Assembly: GCF_932276165.1 (NCBI RefSeq)
Contig: NC_064003.1
Location: forward strand, 10,124,001 to 10,188,000
Source of the DNA: Plutella xylostella
Taxonomy: Eukaryota; Arthropoda; Insecta; Lepidoptera; Plutellidae
DNA: 64,000 nt
Reading direction: 5' to 3'
The position numbers and the translations under genes were made by a program. Positions 34,501-42,002 of the stretch are shown here, piece by piece (position 1 is the stretch's first letter; the number at the start of each line of letters is the position of its first letter). The notes beneath the pieces were generated by a model. The model did not search any database. It was not told the origin of the DNA and was given only the letters and a program-made list of their open reading frames with translations.

Positions 34501-36775
34501 TGTATGTATCTACTTGTGACATGTGACCCAACTCAACATATTCCTTGATAAATTGTGTGTACATTTCTTTATGAAGCGGTATATGACTTAATCGTTTCTC
34601 TAATGCATGAAATCGACGTTCTGCTTGTGTGAAAGTGTCACCTAACTTGTCCGGACTCTCTTTGAAAGGAATCTGAACACAAAACCTACCCTGTTCATCA
34701 CGGGTGGTTGTTTTGATGAAATGCTCTTCGCAGGCCTTTTCATCATCACTGCGTGCATCTATAAAGCCTGGCAGATCTTCAATCTCCCAGAACTTCCTAA
34801 GTTGTGTGTCTATGGCTTCAGTGAAGTTACAATGAACCTGAGAATCATGATGTGTGCTGTTGTAAATTGGACCTGAAATGATCCATCCCAACTTTGTGTT
34901 CTGAAGGAACGGGCCATTGGCCAAGCGGATTTTACCTTCCTCAAGTAGATCCCAAAAGTAGTCGGCACCTATTAGCATGTCGATAGGCTGAGACATGAAG
35001 TATTTTGGGTCAGCTAACTGAATGTTGTCAGGTATTTTGAAGTTATGTTCTTGTATTGAAATGCTAGTTGACGGTAAATCTGATGATATTGTCTGAAGGA
35101 CTAAGCATTTGATGTCTGCTGTATAGGAACTCGATAAGGACCTGATAGTGATGTCACAGGTTTGTGTGCTTTGTGTTACCGCGTTACCTACACCCTTGAT
35201 TGTGTGAGTGGACTGTATTATTGAAGCGTTCAATTGGTCGCATAAAGCTTTGGTGATGAAGCACCTTTGACTACCACTGTCTAGTAATGCGCGAGCTTGA
35301 ACATAATTATTATGTTTATCCACAAGCTCGATGACAGCTGTTGACAACAGTACGGGTTCTATGATGGGAGACTGTGCGCTTAACGTCTCACATATTGTGT
35401 TAATGTTAAATGTGTGTGAATTGTTTTCAGTTGCTACAGGGGATTGATGTGTTTCTGAATCTAATGTGACTAACGATGAAGTGTTGTTATGTGTGCTTCC
35501 ATTAGACCCGTCCTGGTGTAGAATTGAATTGTGTTTCTTTGTACATTTTTTGCACGGACCGAACCGACAGTCAGTTACTGCATGTCCAGAACGCAAACAG
35601 TTTACACATATTTTGTGTTGTGAAATGATGTTGTATTTATCTGAGATTGGCATGTCTAAGAATCTCTGGCATGAATAAATAGCATGCTTATTATTGCATA
35701 CCGGGCAAGGTTTGTAATGTATATTCCTTTCCTGATGCGTTTTGTTGGATGATGATGATGAAGATACATTACAGTGAACCTTGGGTGTGTTTTGAGTGTG
35801 TGAAGTGTTATAATAACTGTGTTTGTTTTTGTGTGTGACAATAACAGTTTCTAACATGTCTGCTTTACGACCTAGGAACTTAAGCAGGTCATCAACCTTC
35901 AACCCTGGCTTGGAATCTCCGGCTTGTGACAGTGTAGATACTTTATGTTGTTCCCATTCTCTCTCAGTAACGGCATCTAGTTTGGAAACAACCATGTAAA
36001 TAATCAAAGTGTCCCATGAATCTGTTGGCTCCCCGAGAGTATTTAAAGCACGAAGGTTCTTCATAATTGTGTCGATGAGCTTTCTTATCCAAGCCGGTGA
36101 CTCCTTCGTCAAAGGTTGAAGCGAGAACAATGCTTTGATGTGGTTGTGTATGAGTAATTGTGTGTTGTCATACCTATTTGTTAGCAACTCCCATGCTATA
36201 CTATAATTTTGAGCTGAGAATTCGAGTGATTCAATAACTAGCCCCGCACTGCCCTCAAGCGATGATTTCAAATAATGAAACTTTTGAATTGCACTAATTT
36301 GTGTGGAATTGTGGACTAAAGACAGGTAGGTATCTCTGAATTGTAGCCAATTGTCATAAGAACCGTTAAAGCTTGGCAATGTGATGGTTGGTAGCTTGAC
36401 TGATGATAGGTTAGCACAGCTGGGGTTGTTAGCAGACTCATCAATTAAGGTTATGTTTTGTGATTTTGCTATTAAGCTATAATATTTAGTTTCAAAGCTT
36501 TCCCGATATTGTAACGCGTCAGTAAGCTCTTCACTAAGCTCCTCTATTTGTGATTGAACTGTATTAAACTCATTTAGCAATGATGACGCGCCATGTGCTC
36601 TTAATTTAATTTCTATTATTTGTTCAGAGGTTAAAGTAAGCCCTGTGAATGAATCTAAATATTTTTCTAAATTAGTGAGCCTACCCTTTAGCACTCCCCT
36701 TTTACGAGTTAGTAAGCTAGAGTCGCTCGATTTAGATGGGGTATAAATGCCTGAAGCCACATCCGCACCCAACAT
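31511..36775 (-). CDS. BEL/Pao Gag-Pol polyprotein, intact
   Basis: 1754 codons with no break. Residues about 25-110 are a coiled, charged N-terminus. About 125-300 is the Gag-like region typical of insect BEL elements (DUF1759 type; FNGSYDNWLQFRDTY motif). About 365-420 holds zinc-binding cysteines including the knuckle CVNCLRSGHAVTDC (near 390-403). An aspartic protease follows with ALLDSGS (active Asp near 498). Reverse transcriptase includes ADVEKMYRQVLID and the catalytic YVDD (near 900). RNase H shows FTDAS (near 1076) and a later FWTDST. Integrase has an HHCC-type finger (TWWPVRGRD followed by HRCARCARLR), then catalytic Asp in GVDYMGP (near 1459), Asp in FSDNGRNF (near 1525) and Glu in FGGLWEAG (near 1573). 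The C-terminus is a DUF5641-like domain ending in an acidic tail. Translated as one polyprotein and processed by its own protease in cytoplasmic particles. Confidence 0.95.
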   Translation of the reverse strand: MLGADVASGIYTPSKSSDSSLLTRKRGVLKGRLTNLEKYLDSFTGLTLTSEQIIEIKLRAHGASSLLNEFNTVQSQIEELSEELTDALQYRESFETKYYSLIAKSQNITLIDESANNPSCANLSSVKLPTITLPSFNGSYDNWLQFRDTYLSLVHNSTQISAIQKFHYLKSSLEGSAGLVIESLEFSAQNYSIAWELLTNRYDNTQLLIHNHIKALFSLQPLTKESPAWIRKLIDTIMKNLRALNTLGEPTDSWDTLIIYMVVSKLDAVTEREWEQHKVSTLSQAGDSKPGLKVDDLLKFLGRKADMLETVIVTHKNKHSYYNTSHTQNTPKVHCNVSSSSSSNKTHQERNIHYKPCPVCNNKHAIYSCQRFLDMPISDKYNIISQHKICVNCLRSGHAVTDCRFGPCKKCTKKHNSILHQDGSNGSTHNNTSSLVTLDSETHQSPVATENNSHTFNINTICETLSAQSPIIEPVLLSTAVIELVDKHNNYVQARALLDSGSQRCFITKALCDQLNASIIQSTHTIKGVGNAVTQSTQTCDITIRSLSSSYTADIKCLVLQTISSDLPSTSISIQEHNFKIPDNIQLADPKYFMSQPIDMLIGADYFWDLLEEGKIRLANGPFLQNTKLGWIISGPIYNSTHHDSQVHCNFTEAIDTQLRKFWEIEDLPGFIDARSDDEKACEEHFIKTTTRDEQGRFCVQIPFKESPDKLGDTFTQAERRFHALEKRLSHIPLHKEMYTQFIKEYVELGHMSQVDTYTTPHYILPHHSVYRAHSETTRLRVVFDASMPSTTGKSLNDIQRVGPAIQGDLFSILLRFRQHKYVACADVEKMYRQVLIDPSQRDLQLILWRDNPSDKLDVYSLKTITYGMSASPFLAVRYLKELAAESNNPEISRTIRDDFYVDDLITGADSIDKLTHICDETARILNSACFPLRKWIFNFSRETKVDQPYASKELSMDENVHHKTLGLAWSNESDTLHFSTEFKKEEKKLTKRIILSSISKIFDPLGLLSPLITSAKILLQRLWLLGNIGWDDALPCDVVNSWGQFIFSLNMLGQLKIPRYAFSTDGTRTELHIFTDASQVAYGASAFIRIICSDTSVIVKLLCSKGRVAPIKPISIPRLELNGAVMGARLYVKVKEALLCKFDSVTFWTDSTIVIGWLRMNPNQLKTFVQNRTAEIHELTSGLSWQHVAGKHNPADLVSRGATLDTLLKNQLWWAGPSFLNDPSFDTSAVKSLEVVESASQDLPEIKSQTTQSYHASDNNNWFPFERYSQFNRMKRSFAYLMRFIHNTRNKNNKRTGALSVEELNESLTKLTKISQQESFPSVYETLSKQETLKNSHNLSKLHPFLDENHIIRVGGRLLNSADYSYDKKHPILTSGKHHFTTLLFRDEHLRQLHAAPQALLYTLRETWWPVRGRDAARRTVHRCARCARLRAKPLTPLMGNLPSERISPGFAFINTGVDYMGPVYILNRKGRGAQTVKAYVCIFVCMATRAVNLELVGDLSTEAYLLALKRHISRYSKPNTIFSDNGRNFVGLMNDFTKFLGKCSSEIIDYATSQNIKFSFIPPFSPNFGGLWEAGVKSCKYHLRRVIGNSHLTYEEFNTVLAQIQAVLNSRPLSPLSSDPHDYYPLSPAHFLVGRPLTAPLCEDVSNTACNRLTRYRRVEQIRQHFWSRWSKEYISEMQTRTKWKSRLDDLKPDTLVLIKDDQLPPLKWHLGRIITTVPGRDGISRVADIRTEKGVIRRACSKICPLWEEDD

Positions 36776-37082
36776 TTTGGTGTATTGTAATGAAAGTCGA
36801 GGTACTCACGGTTATGATGATGTGATGAAGTTTGGTGACGTGTGATGGTGTGCTTGAAGCTAGCACGCAGTTTGCAGCAACACAGCTCAAGGATGGCTGG
36901 AATAGATATGAAGTACGGTATTAACACAAGGGTAAGGGGAATCGGGTTGGAGTTCTCGGCTGGCACGTCTTACCGCGATGAGGCTGATTGTGGCTGCTCG
37001 TCGCTGGCGTGGCCTGGTCCTTTGTCCAATGCTCCGGGTCCGCTTACACGTGGTCAGGCTGGGTGGTCCAATTTTCTTCAAG

Positions 37083-37100
37083 ATCCGGCTCGAAGGACCA
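37083..37100 (-). promoter_or_regulatory. primer-binding site, tRNA-Tyr type
   Basis: Coding-strand TGGTCCTTCGAGCCGGAT is complementary to a tRNA 3' end ATCCGGCTCGAAGGA-CCA. An acceptor stem pairing with CCTTCGA is, from memory, that of insect tRNA-Tyr. Confidence 0.7.
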
Positions 37101-37102
37101 AA

Positions 37103-37445
37103 TGTTTGGGCTGATGATGATGTCTGCCTGCCTGCCTGTGTTTGGTGCGTACTTCCAATGAAAGATGCTTGATGTTGATGCTGGTATAATAATTTATTTT
37201 ACTTGAAAATGATGATCGTTAGAATGTGTCGTGTTTGACGTAAAGTTGAAGGAAGATTGAATGAATGAATTTTTGATTGATTGAAAGTTTAGAGTGAAGT
37301 TATACAATGAAAATGTTGCAAGACTGAAATAAGAGTGAAGTTATACAATACAAATGTTGCTAGACTGAAATTTAAATATACACTATTTTGACTATTTATT
37401 TACTGTCCCTACTTCTTCTGAGATCTTGCGTGATGAGTGTGAACA
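37103..37445 (-). repeat. BEL/Pao 5' LTR
   Basis: 343 bp, reads as identical to the 3' LTR, including the internal tandem duplication. It would drive the minus-strand polyprotein transcript. Confidence 0.93.
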
Positions 37446-37559
37446 ACACAATACTCGTTATACTTACCTGAGTGAAATTGCCATAGGCTAATTAATTTCC
37501 AGGGAAACCCTTTGGAAATTACTAGGTTTACAAAATTATTCCTACAATCTTTACGTAAC

Positions 37560-37870
37560 TCCCTCCTCTCCCCAAGTTCCATATTTCACGACTGTCTCCG
37601 AGACGGATGGTCCATGCCTCCGCCACTCAGCCGCCGAACAATCTGAACATTTATTTATCTTACTTCCGCACTTAATTGCCAATTAACGTGGTTAATTAAT
37701 GCCCCGTGCGTACTTTTACATGTCCGATGGCGAGTTTATGGATGACACGAGTACGAGTATGCGCTTTGTTCTCGGATGAGTTTCTCGAAGTGTTCAATGG
37801 GAATTGGGTCGCAGGGAAAGTTTGACTGAACTGAAGTAGGGACTGAACGGGAGCTGCTGCCGCTACACGG
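37560..37870. promoter_or_regulatory. GC-richer patch with TAATTA/TTAATTAAT sites, candidate enhancer
   Basis: Repeat-free. CACTTAATTGCCAATTAACG and GTTAATTAATGCC (37691-37703) pack several homeodomain cores into about 35 bases, in sequence richer in G and C than its flanks. Lies about 1 kb upstream of the acidic terminal exon. Confidence 0.35.
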
Positions 37871-38089
37871 GTTCGTTATAGACGTAGATAAACGTCGATA
37901 TATTGCGATTTGCCATAAATACAGTATACATTTGATGAAGATGTGTCAAGTCTACATCAGTACATCAAATGTTTTTCGCTGTGCTATACTTGCATTATGC
38001 AATTATGCATATTTAATTCGTTTCCTAAATTTTCTTAGGCTTTAAGCTATGTAGGCACACAGTGGAATGTGGTTATTAGACAGTGCACA

Positions 38090-38170
38090 AGAATAGAATA
38101 GGTGTACTAAAAATGGAATACGTGCAAGAATAGAATAGGGTAGAATAAGTGTACTAAAATGGAATAGGTT
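38090..38170 (+). repeat. short imperfect tandem duplication
   Basis: AAGAATAGAATAGG, then GTGTACTAAAAATGGAATA, recurs about 50-60 bases later with small changes. Confidence 0.45.
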
Positions 38171-38226
38171 TTATTAACTACAACCTACTAACATACCTAC
38201 TAACTATTTCGAAAAAGTAGTTATCT

Positions 38227-38350
38227 AAGGGTATCTTGCACAACAAAGTTAATCAAAATTAAATAGTTTGTCTCTTGCTCTGACAGTATAATGTCAGAGC
38301 CAGAGGTCATAGATTTAATTTTCATTAACTTTGTTGTACAAGACACCCTA
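38227..38350. repeat. foldback MITE, about 124 bp
   Basis: TAAGGGTATCTTG...CAACAAAGTTAATnAAAATTAAAT is mirrored by ATTTAATTTTCATTAACTTT...CAAGACACCCTA, with an inner hairpin (GCTCTGACAG/ATGTCAGAGC). No coding content; transcription would give a long imperfect stem. Confidence 0.7.
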
Positions 38351-38538
38351 GTGTACCTACGTAGGTACGGTGTTTTTTGTGTAACAAAACAGTTAGTATG
38401 AATAAATGTATTTTAAATTTTTATTGCTTTTTATTTCTTGTTACCTAGTAATGTAATTATTAACTTTTGAAGCTATTATAAGGTATACCTAAAAAGCTGA
38501 ATATAACGTAATAACAAATATTCTATATTTACCTATTA

Positions 38539-38602
38539 TAATACCTTTATTTAGATTTTGATTAATTATCTAAAATCAATCAAAATCTAAATAAAGGTAT
38601 TA
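38539..38602. repeat. perfect inverted repeat, 25-bp arms
   Basis: The left arm 38539-38563 (starting TAATACCTTTATTTAGATTT) is the exact reverse complement of 38578-38602, with a 14-base loop. AT-rich; could be a MITE core or cruciform-forming site. Confidence 0.85.
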
Positions 38603-38841
38603 ATGTTAATACTTCAGAAGCGCAAACTGGGATATACTTACAAATTTTAATCCATAACGTCCTAACTATTTAATATTTGCTAGTAAAAGCTTATCGCCAA
38701 ACTACTTATAAATTAAGTCTAATAAGTATGAACTAAATTGTTTTCAACATATTTCAGTTTTAATCTGTTAATTCTAGACAACAGAAGTGAATCTTTGTAT
38801 CTAACATATTACCTACTAACAGCTTGCTTTCTATCTAACAG

Positions 38842-39039
38842 AGTGAGATTTCGGATAACGTCGACGATGGTGACGATGATGATGATGATGATGAAGCGTC
38901 CACATCGACGGAACCCTCAACTTCCAGGACCCAGAAGCCCGTGGTAAAGTGTGAACAGAGTGAGGAACCATCAACTTCCAAGGTCAAGGCCGAAACCACA
39001 AGGTCACTAGGTCAAGGTGAAGAAAGTGATGAAGACTGA
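38842..39039 (+). CDS. terminal coding exon, acidic Ser/Thr-rich protein tail
   Basis: Partial CDS: 65 codons plus TGA. A TACTAAC branch point (38814-38820), a pyrimidine tract (CTTGCTTTCTATCT) and AACAG acceptor at 38841 precede it, and the frame is closed by a stop just upstream, so it must be entered by splicing. The peptide begins SEISDNVDDG, has a run of seven Asp, then Ser/Thr/Pro/Glu-rich EASTSTEPSTS and EEPSTSK, two SUMO-type motifs (VKCE and VKAE, ten residues apart), and ends GEESDED. Such an acidic, PEST-like, potentially SUMOylated tail is usual in nuclear regulators, but no domain is present and the gene is not identified. A second acceptor-like AG lies two bases downstream. A competing frame ending at 38947 reads the GAT repeats as poly-Met and is less protein-like. 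The upstream partner may be 2765-2790. Confidence 0.7.
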   Translation, partial: SEISDNVDDGDDDDDDDEASTSTEPSTSRTQKPVVKCEQSEEPSTSKVKAETTRSLGQGEESDED

Positions 39040-39094
39040 TTTTTGCAGAAATGTGATAAGATAATGGTTTAAGATTTTCGCGTGAGCGAATTTT

Positions 39095-39214
39095 GGGTGA
39101 CTTGCACCAAACATTGAAATGTATTTAAATCTATTGCTCAGTTGCCTGGCAGTTAAGTGGCCTGAAAGACAGCAATAGATTTAAATACGTTTAAATGTTT
39201 GGTGCAAGTCACCC
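39095..39214. repeat. foldback element, about 120 bp, in the likely 3' UTR
   Basis: GGGTGACTTGCACCAAACAT and ATTTAAATCTATTGCT on the left are mirrored by AGCAATAGATTTAAAT and AATGTTTGGTGCAAGTCACCC (split by one base change) on the right. It starts 55 bases after the TGA of the acidic exon and precedes an AATAAA at 39225-39230. Confidence 0.75.
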
Positions 39215-39224
39215 TTGGACTAGC

Positions 39225-39230
39225 AATAAA
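39225..39230 (+). terminator. candidate polyadenylation signal
   Basis: AATAAA about 185 bases after the stop codon of the acidic exon. The only evidence is position; other AATAAA strings lie further on. Confidence 0.35.
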
Positions 39231-39265
39231 AATGAAATGTACTTGCCACTGCCACCCCTTTACAT

Positions 39266-39531
39266 AATGTTGCAACCCTTTTTGCTAATTCGAAGGGGGG
39301 TGAATCAGGGGGTAATTTTGAACAACTTTTGTTCTACGAGTTTGGAAATAAGTGAAATATTTTTATCGTTCTCCATAGGTAGTTTAAAAAGTCACATGAC
39401 CTTAAAAAGTCACGTGACCAAAAAAGTTTCTAAGGACTATTTTTTTCATATATTTTCAAAACATAGAACAAAAGTTTATCAGAATGAACCCCTTTCGGCT
39501 TAGTATAGCTCTTTTTGCAACAACCTGTATA
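39266..39531. mobile_element. MITE family TTGCAAAAAGGG, near-complete copy
   Basis: Terminal inverted repeats: TGTTGCAACCCTTTTT with GGGGGGTGAATCAGGG on the left, and GAACCCCTTTCGGCTTAGTA with CTTTTTGCAACAACCTGTAT on the right. Internal CGTGACC/GTCAC and AACTTTTGTTCTACG motifs are shared with copies at 27.5, 51.7 and 55.4 kb. Confidence 0.6.
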
Positions 39532-40840
39532 CACACACACTTTTAACAGGGGGTATTCTGCAATATTGATTGCTAATGTAAATGTCGTTTAAGGGTTAGT
39601 GCAGACTAGATCATTTAAGTTCTTGTAATTTATAATCGCATTGCTATTTTTACCGAAAATTGCTTGCAGAAACCATTGATATAATGTTTTTTTTCCTACA
39701 TTATATGAAATGTCTTGTTTACATCATACAATATTATCAGTTGTTGCTATTTATGAATCCTTTCAATCGTTACAATCATAAATAATATTATATCACATAC
39801 TAATTCTGTTATATTTTAACGAAAAAGATTATCAATTTTGTATCACTGTATTAATTTAGTTGGTATCGGATGCGTTTCATTACCCCAGGAGAATTACCCT
39901 AAAATGCATAGAACGTATTGTAAATTTACAACAAGGTTATAATTGTATTCGAAAAACACGAGTTTCGACTCTTAACTTCAGTCATAAAGTTGAAATTCGT
40001 ATATCACAACGTCAATTTTAAGCCTATTGTAAAGTGTCAAAAAGGTCTATGAATTCGGGGGTTAGTCGATAACATCTAGACCTTAATTACATATTATGTA
40101 CATTATTTTGCTTATTTATTAATAACATATTTTGTTTTAGTCCGATATGTACCTATGTAGTACTTTTTTCATTTAATTTTATTTAAGTCTGATTGTGGAA
40201 CACCAAAGTGCTGTCATGTTTACTTGTATACATGCTTTATCAACTGATATAAGTATGATATGCCTTAATTACATAAAAGGTACGTCCTTATTTATTAATA
40301 ATTTTTTTCTTGTCCATGTAGGTATGTAGTATTTTTTAATTTCAGTTTATTTAGAGAGTAGTATACCAAAGTGTTATGTATATTTGTATACCTACTATGA
40401 TAGATGTGTAATATTGTTAGTGCAAATAAGTGTATTAATCGAAATATCGTATTGTTATTAAATAGACTCACTGCTAAAGAGGATCATAGAATTTGAAAGA
40501 TCACTGTTTACGATAGGTATAATTTTTGCAATAATATGATATGCCTTAATTACTATAGGTACATAACTGTTAAATAAAGTATTTTTGTACTAACTTGCAG
40601 TATTATACATATTTGCATTTTTAAAGTTCCTGTGTTTTTAATTTTTTTTTCTATTAAAATCTTCCTTTTTGACTCGGATAAACCGTTTTTGTTGTTGTTT
40701 AAAACTGGCATTTGAAAAAGCGATGGTGGATAGGAAACGACATATTTTTTTTATAAAATATAAGTATAAGTTATATACGTAGCTGAAATCAGCAAATTTA
40801 TAGCTCCTATTCGGAATGATTATATATTATATCTTCCACT
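39532..40840. other. AT-rich non-coding DNA
   Basis: No gene, repeat family or structure recognised. Confidence 0.3.
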
Positions 40841-40890
40841 ATCCCGGAATTCCCAGGGGAAAGCCTTTTAAGGCGAAGCGAAGCTTGCGA
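40841..40890 (+). mobile_element. Helitron-like 3' fragment
   Basis: ATCCCGGAATTCCCAGGGGA and GGCGAAGCGAAGC match the 3' third of the Helitron family. The terminal GGGAACAGCTAG is missing and the 5' part is lost. Confidence 0.6.
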
Positions 40891-41399
40891 ATGACACCTC
40901 GTAATATACAAATAGATAATTATGTAATACTCGTACATATGGGTATACAAACTATTTAAATGTATAAGTTTCACAATACTCGAAATGCCCTCGATCCATT
41001 AAACTTGATTTACTCCGAGCAAAACTGCGATAATCTGTGAGCAATTTATTTCGTTTTAATCATAGTTATTAGTGACCACGACTCAGTTAGCAAGTAGGTG
41101 TTAAATGCCGATACCTCATTATGTTTTTTTTTACTTTCAATATACTATGGTTTATGTAATCAGTAATGACTTGCCTAATAATTAATTTTACTGGTGAACG
41201 TTTAGCGCGAAATCAGGTGTTGAGTTGTACCTCTGGAAATAAACATGTAATATTTTATTTTTTCTGTAAACCTTTTCTTTGTTGTTACTTTATGTCACCT
41301 GTAAAGAAACTATACCGAATATTATAATAGTAGATACTAGGCATTCGAATTAGCTTTGCTAACCTTGGATTTATTAAACTGCAATTTAAGATTATAATA

Positions 41400-41548
41400 A
41401 AGGTTCAGTAAGTATTTATTGATATCAACTTTATTGCACCAAAAAAAACTAATTTTAGGCAAAATTATTTGAAAATGAAAAGGTATACATAATTTGGGCA
41501 CAAAGGCGCTTATTGCCAAAAAGCAATTTCTACCAGCCAACCTTTGAC
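41400..41548 (-). repeat. retroposon 3' tail, reverse orientation
   Basis: TCAACTTTATTGCACC (reverse of GCAATAAAG) through GCGCTTATTGCC to AATTTCTACCAGCCAACCTT, matching in reverse the tails at 25.0 and 50.8 kb. Confidence 0.6.
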
Positions 41549-41895
41549 GTAGTGATAGGTTGTATGTATAAGTATTGTTTCTGTTTAACCCAGTCAACGC
41601 CGACACACTCAACTTCTATTTTTACACCAAAAAGCATACTTTTCCATAAGTCAGTGTTAAAATAGTGAAGACAATGCGATAAAGAGCGGTGGGTGCTTCA
41701 GAAGTGCGAGCGAGGTAATTGAGAGTTATAGCGGACGGTAGCCGCCAGCCGATAGCACGGGCGGGCCACGGAACTAGCGGGAGATTGTATGTAGGTATGT
41801 GTATTGTCCAAGGAGATATGGAGATACTTATATTTTTTCAAGTAGTTGAACCTACAATGAGTAGTAGCACAGTGTGTTAGAACCGTTTTAAAGTT
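41549..41895. other. non-coding DNA
   Basis: 41690-41790 is GC-richer and repeat-poor (AGCGGACGGTAGCCGCCAGC). Nothing else recognised. Confidence 0.3.
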
Positions 41896-42002
41896 ATAGT
41901 GCGTTTTAGCTATTCAACTTTACTGTTTTTCCTTCTCTGTCAAAGAACAAAAACAGTTCCAAAGCTAAAACGTCCATAACATTTCTATGAATAAGGGGTT
42001 TA
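41896..42002. repeat. MITE fragment with ATGAATAAGGGG end
   Basis: The right end TATGAATAAGGGGTTTAC resembles the terminal repeat of 59532-59686, and GCGTTTTAGCT/AGCTAAAACG forms an inner inverted repeat. The left terminus was not found. Confidence 0.45.

Larger units (their letters stand above)
31117..37445 (-). mobile_element. complete BEL/Pao LTR retrotransposon
   Basis: 6329 bp on the minus strand. LTRs of 343 bp at 31117-31459 and 37103-37445 read as identical and run TGTTCACAC...CCAAACA on the coding strand. Flanks share ACAC (31113-31116 and 37446-37449), a 4-bp target duplication, or AACAC if the edge is shifted by one base. A primer site starting TGGTCCTTCGAGCCGG sits two bases inside the 5' LTR, and a purine-rich tract (GGCGGGGGGCA, plus-strand 31460-31470) abuts the 3' LTR. 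A single uninterrupted Gag-Pol frame fills the interior. All parts needed for retrotransposition appear intact, and identical LTRs imply a very recent insertion. Confidence 0.93.

Noticed and set aside
32409..36966. Several 60-113-codon plus-strand frames within the BEL element
   Set aside because: All are antisense shadows of the Gag-Pol frame or its leader.
38738..38947. Alternative frame over the terminal exon reading GAT repeats as methionines
   Set aside because: Upstream part lies in the intron and the sequence is less protein-like than the acidic frame, which continues 92 bases further to a clean stop.
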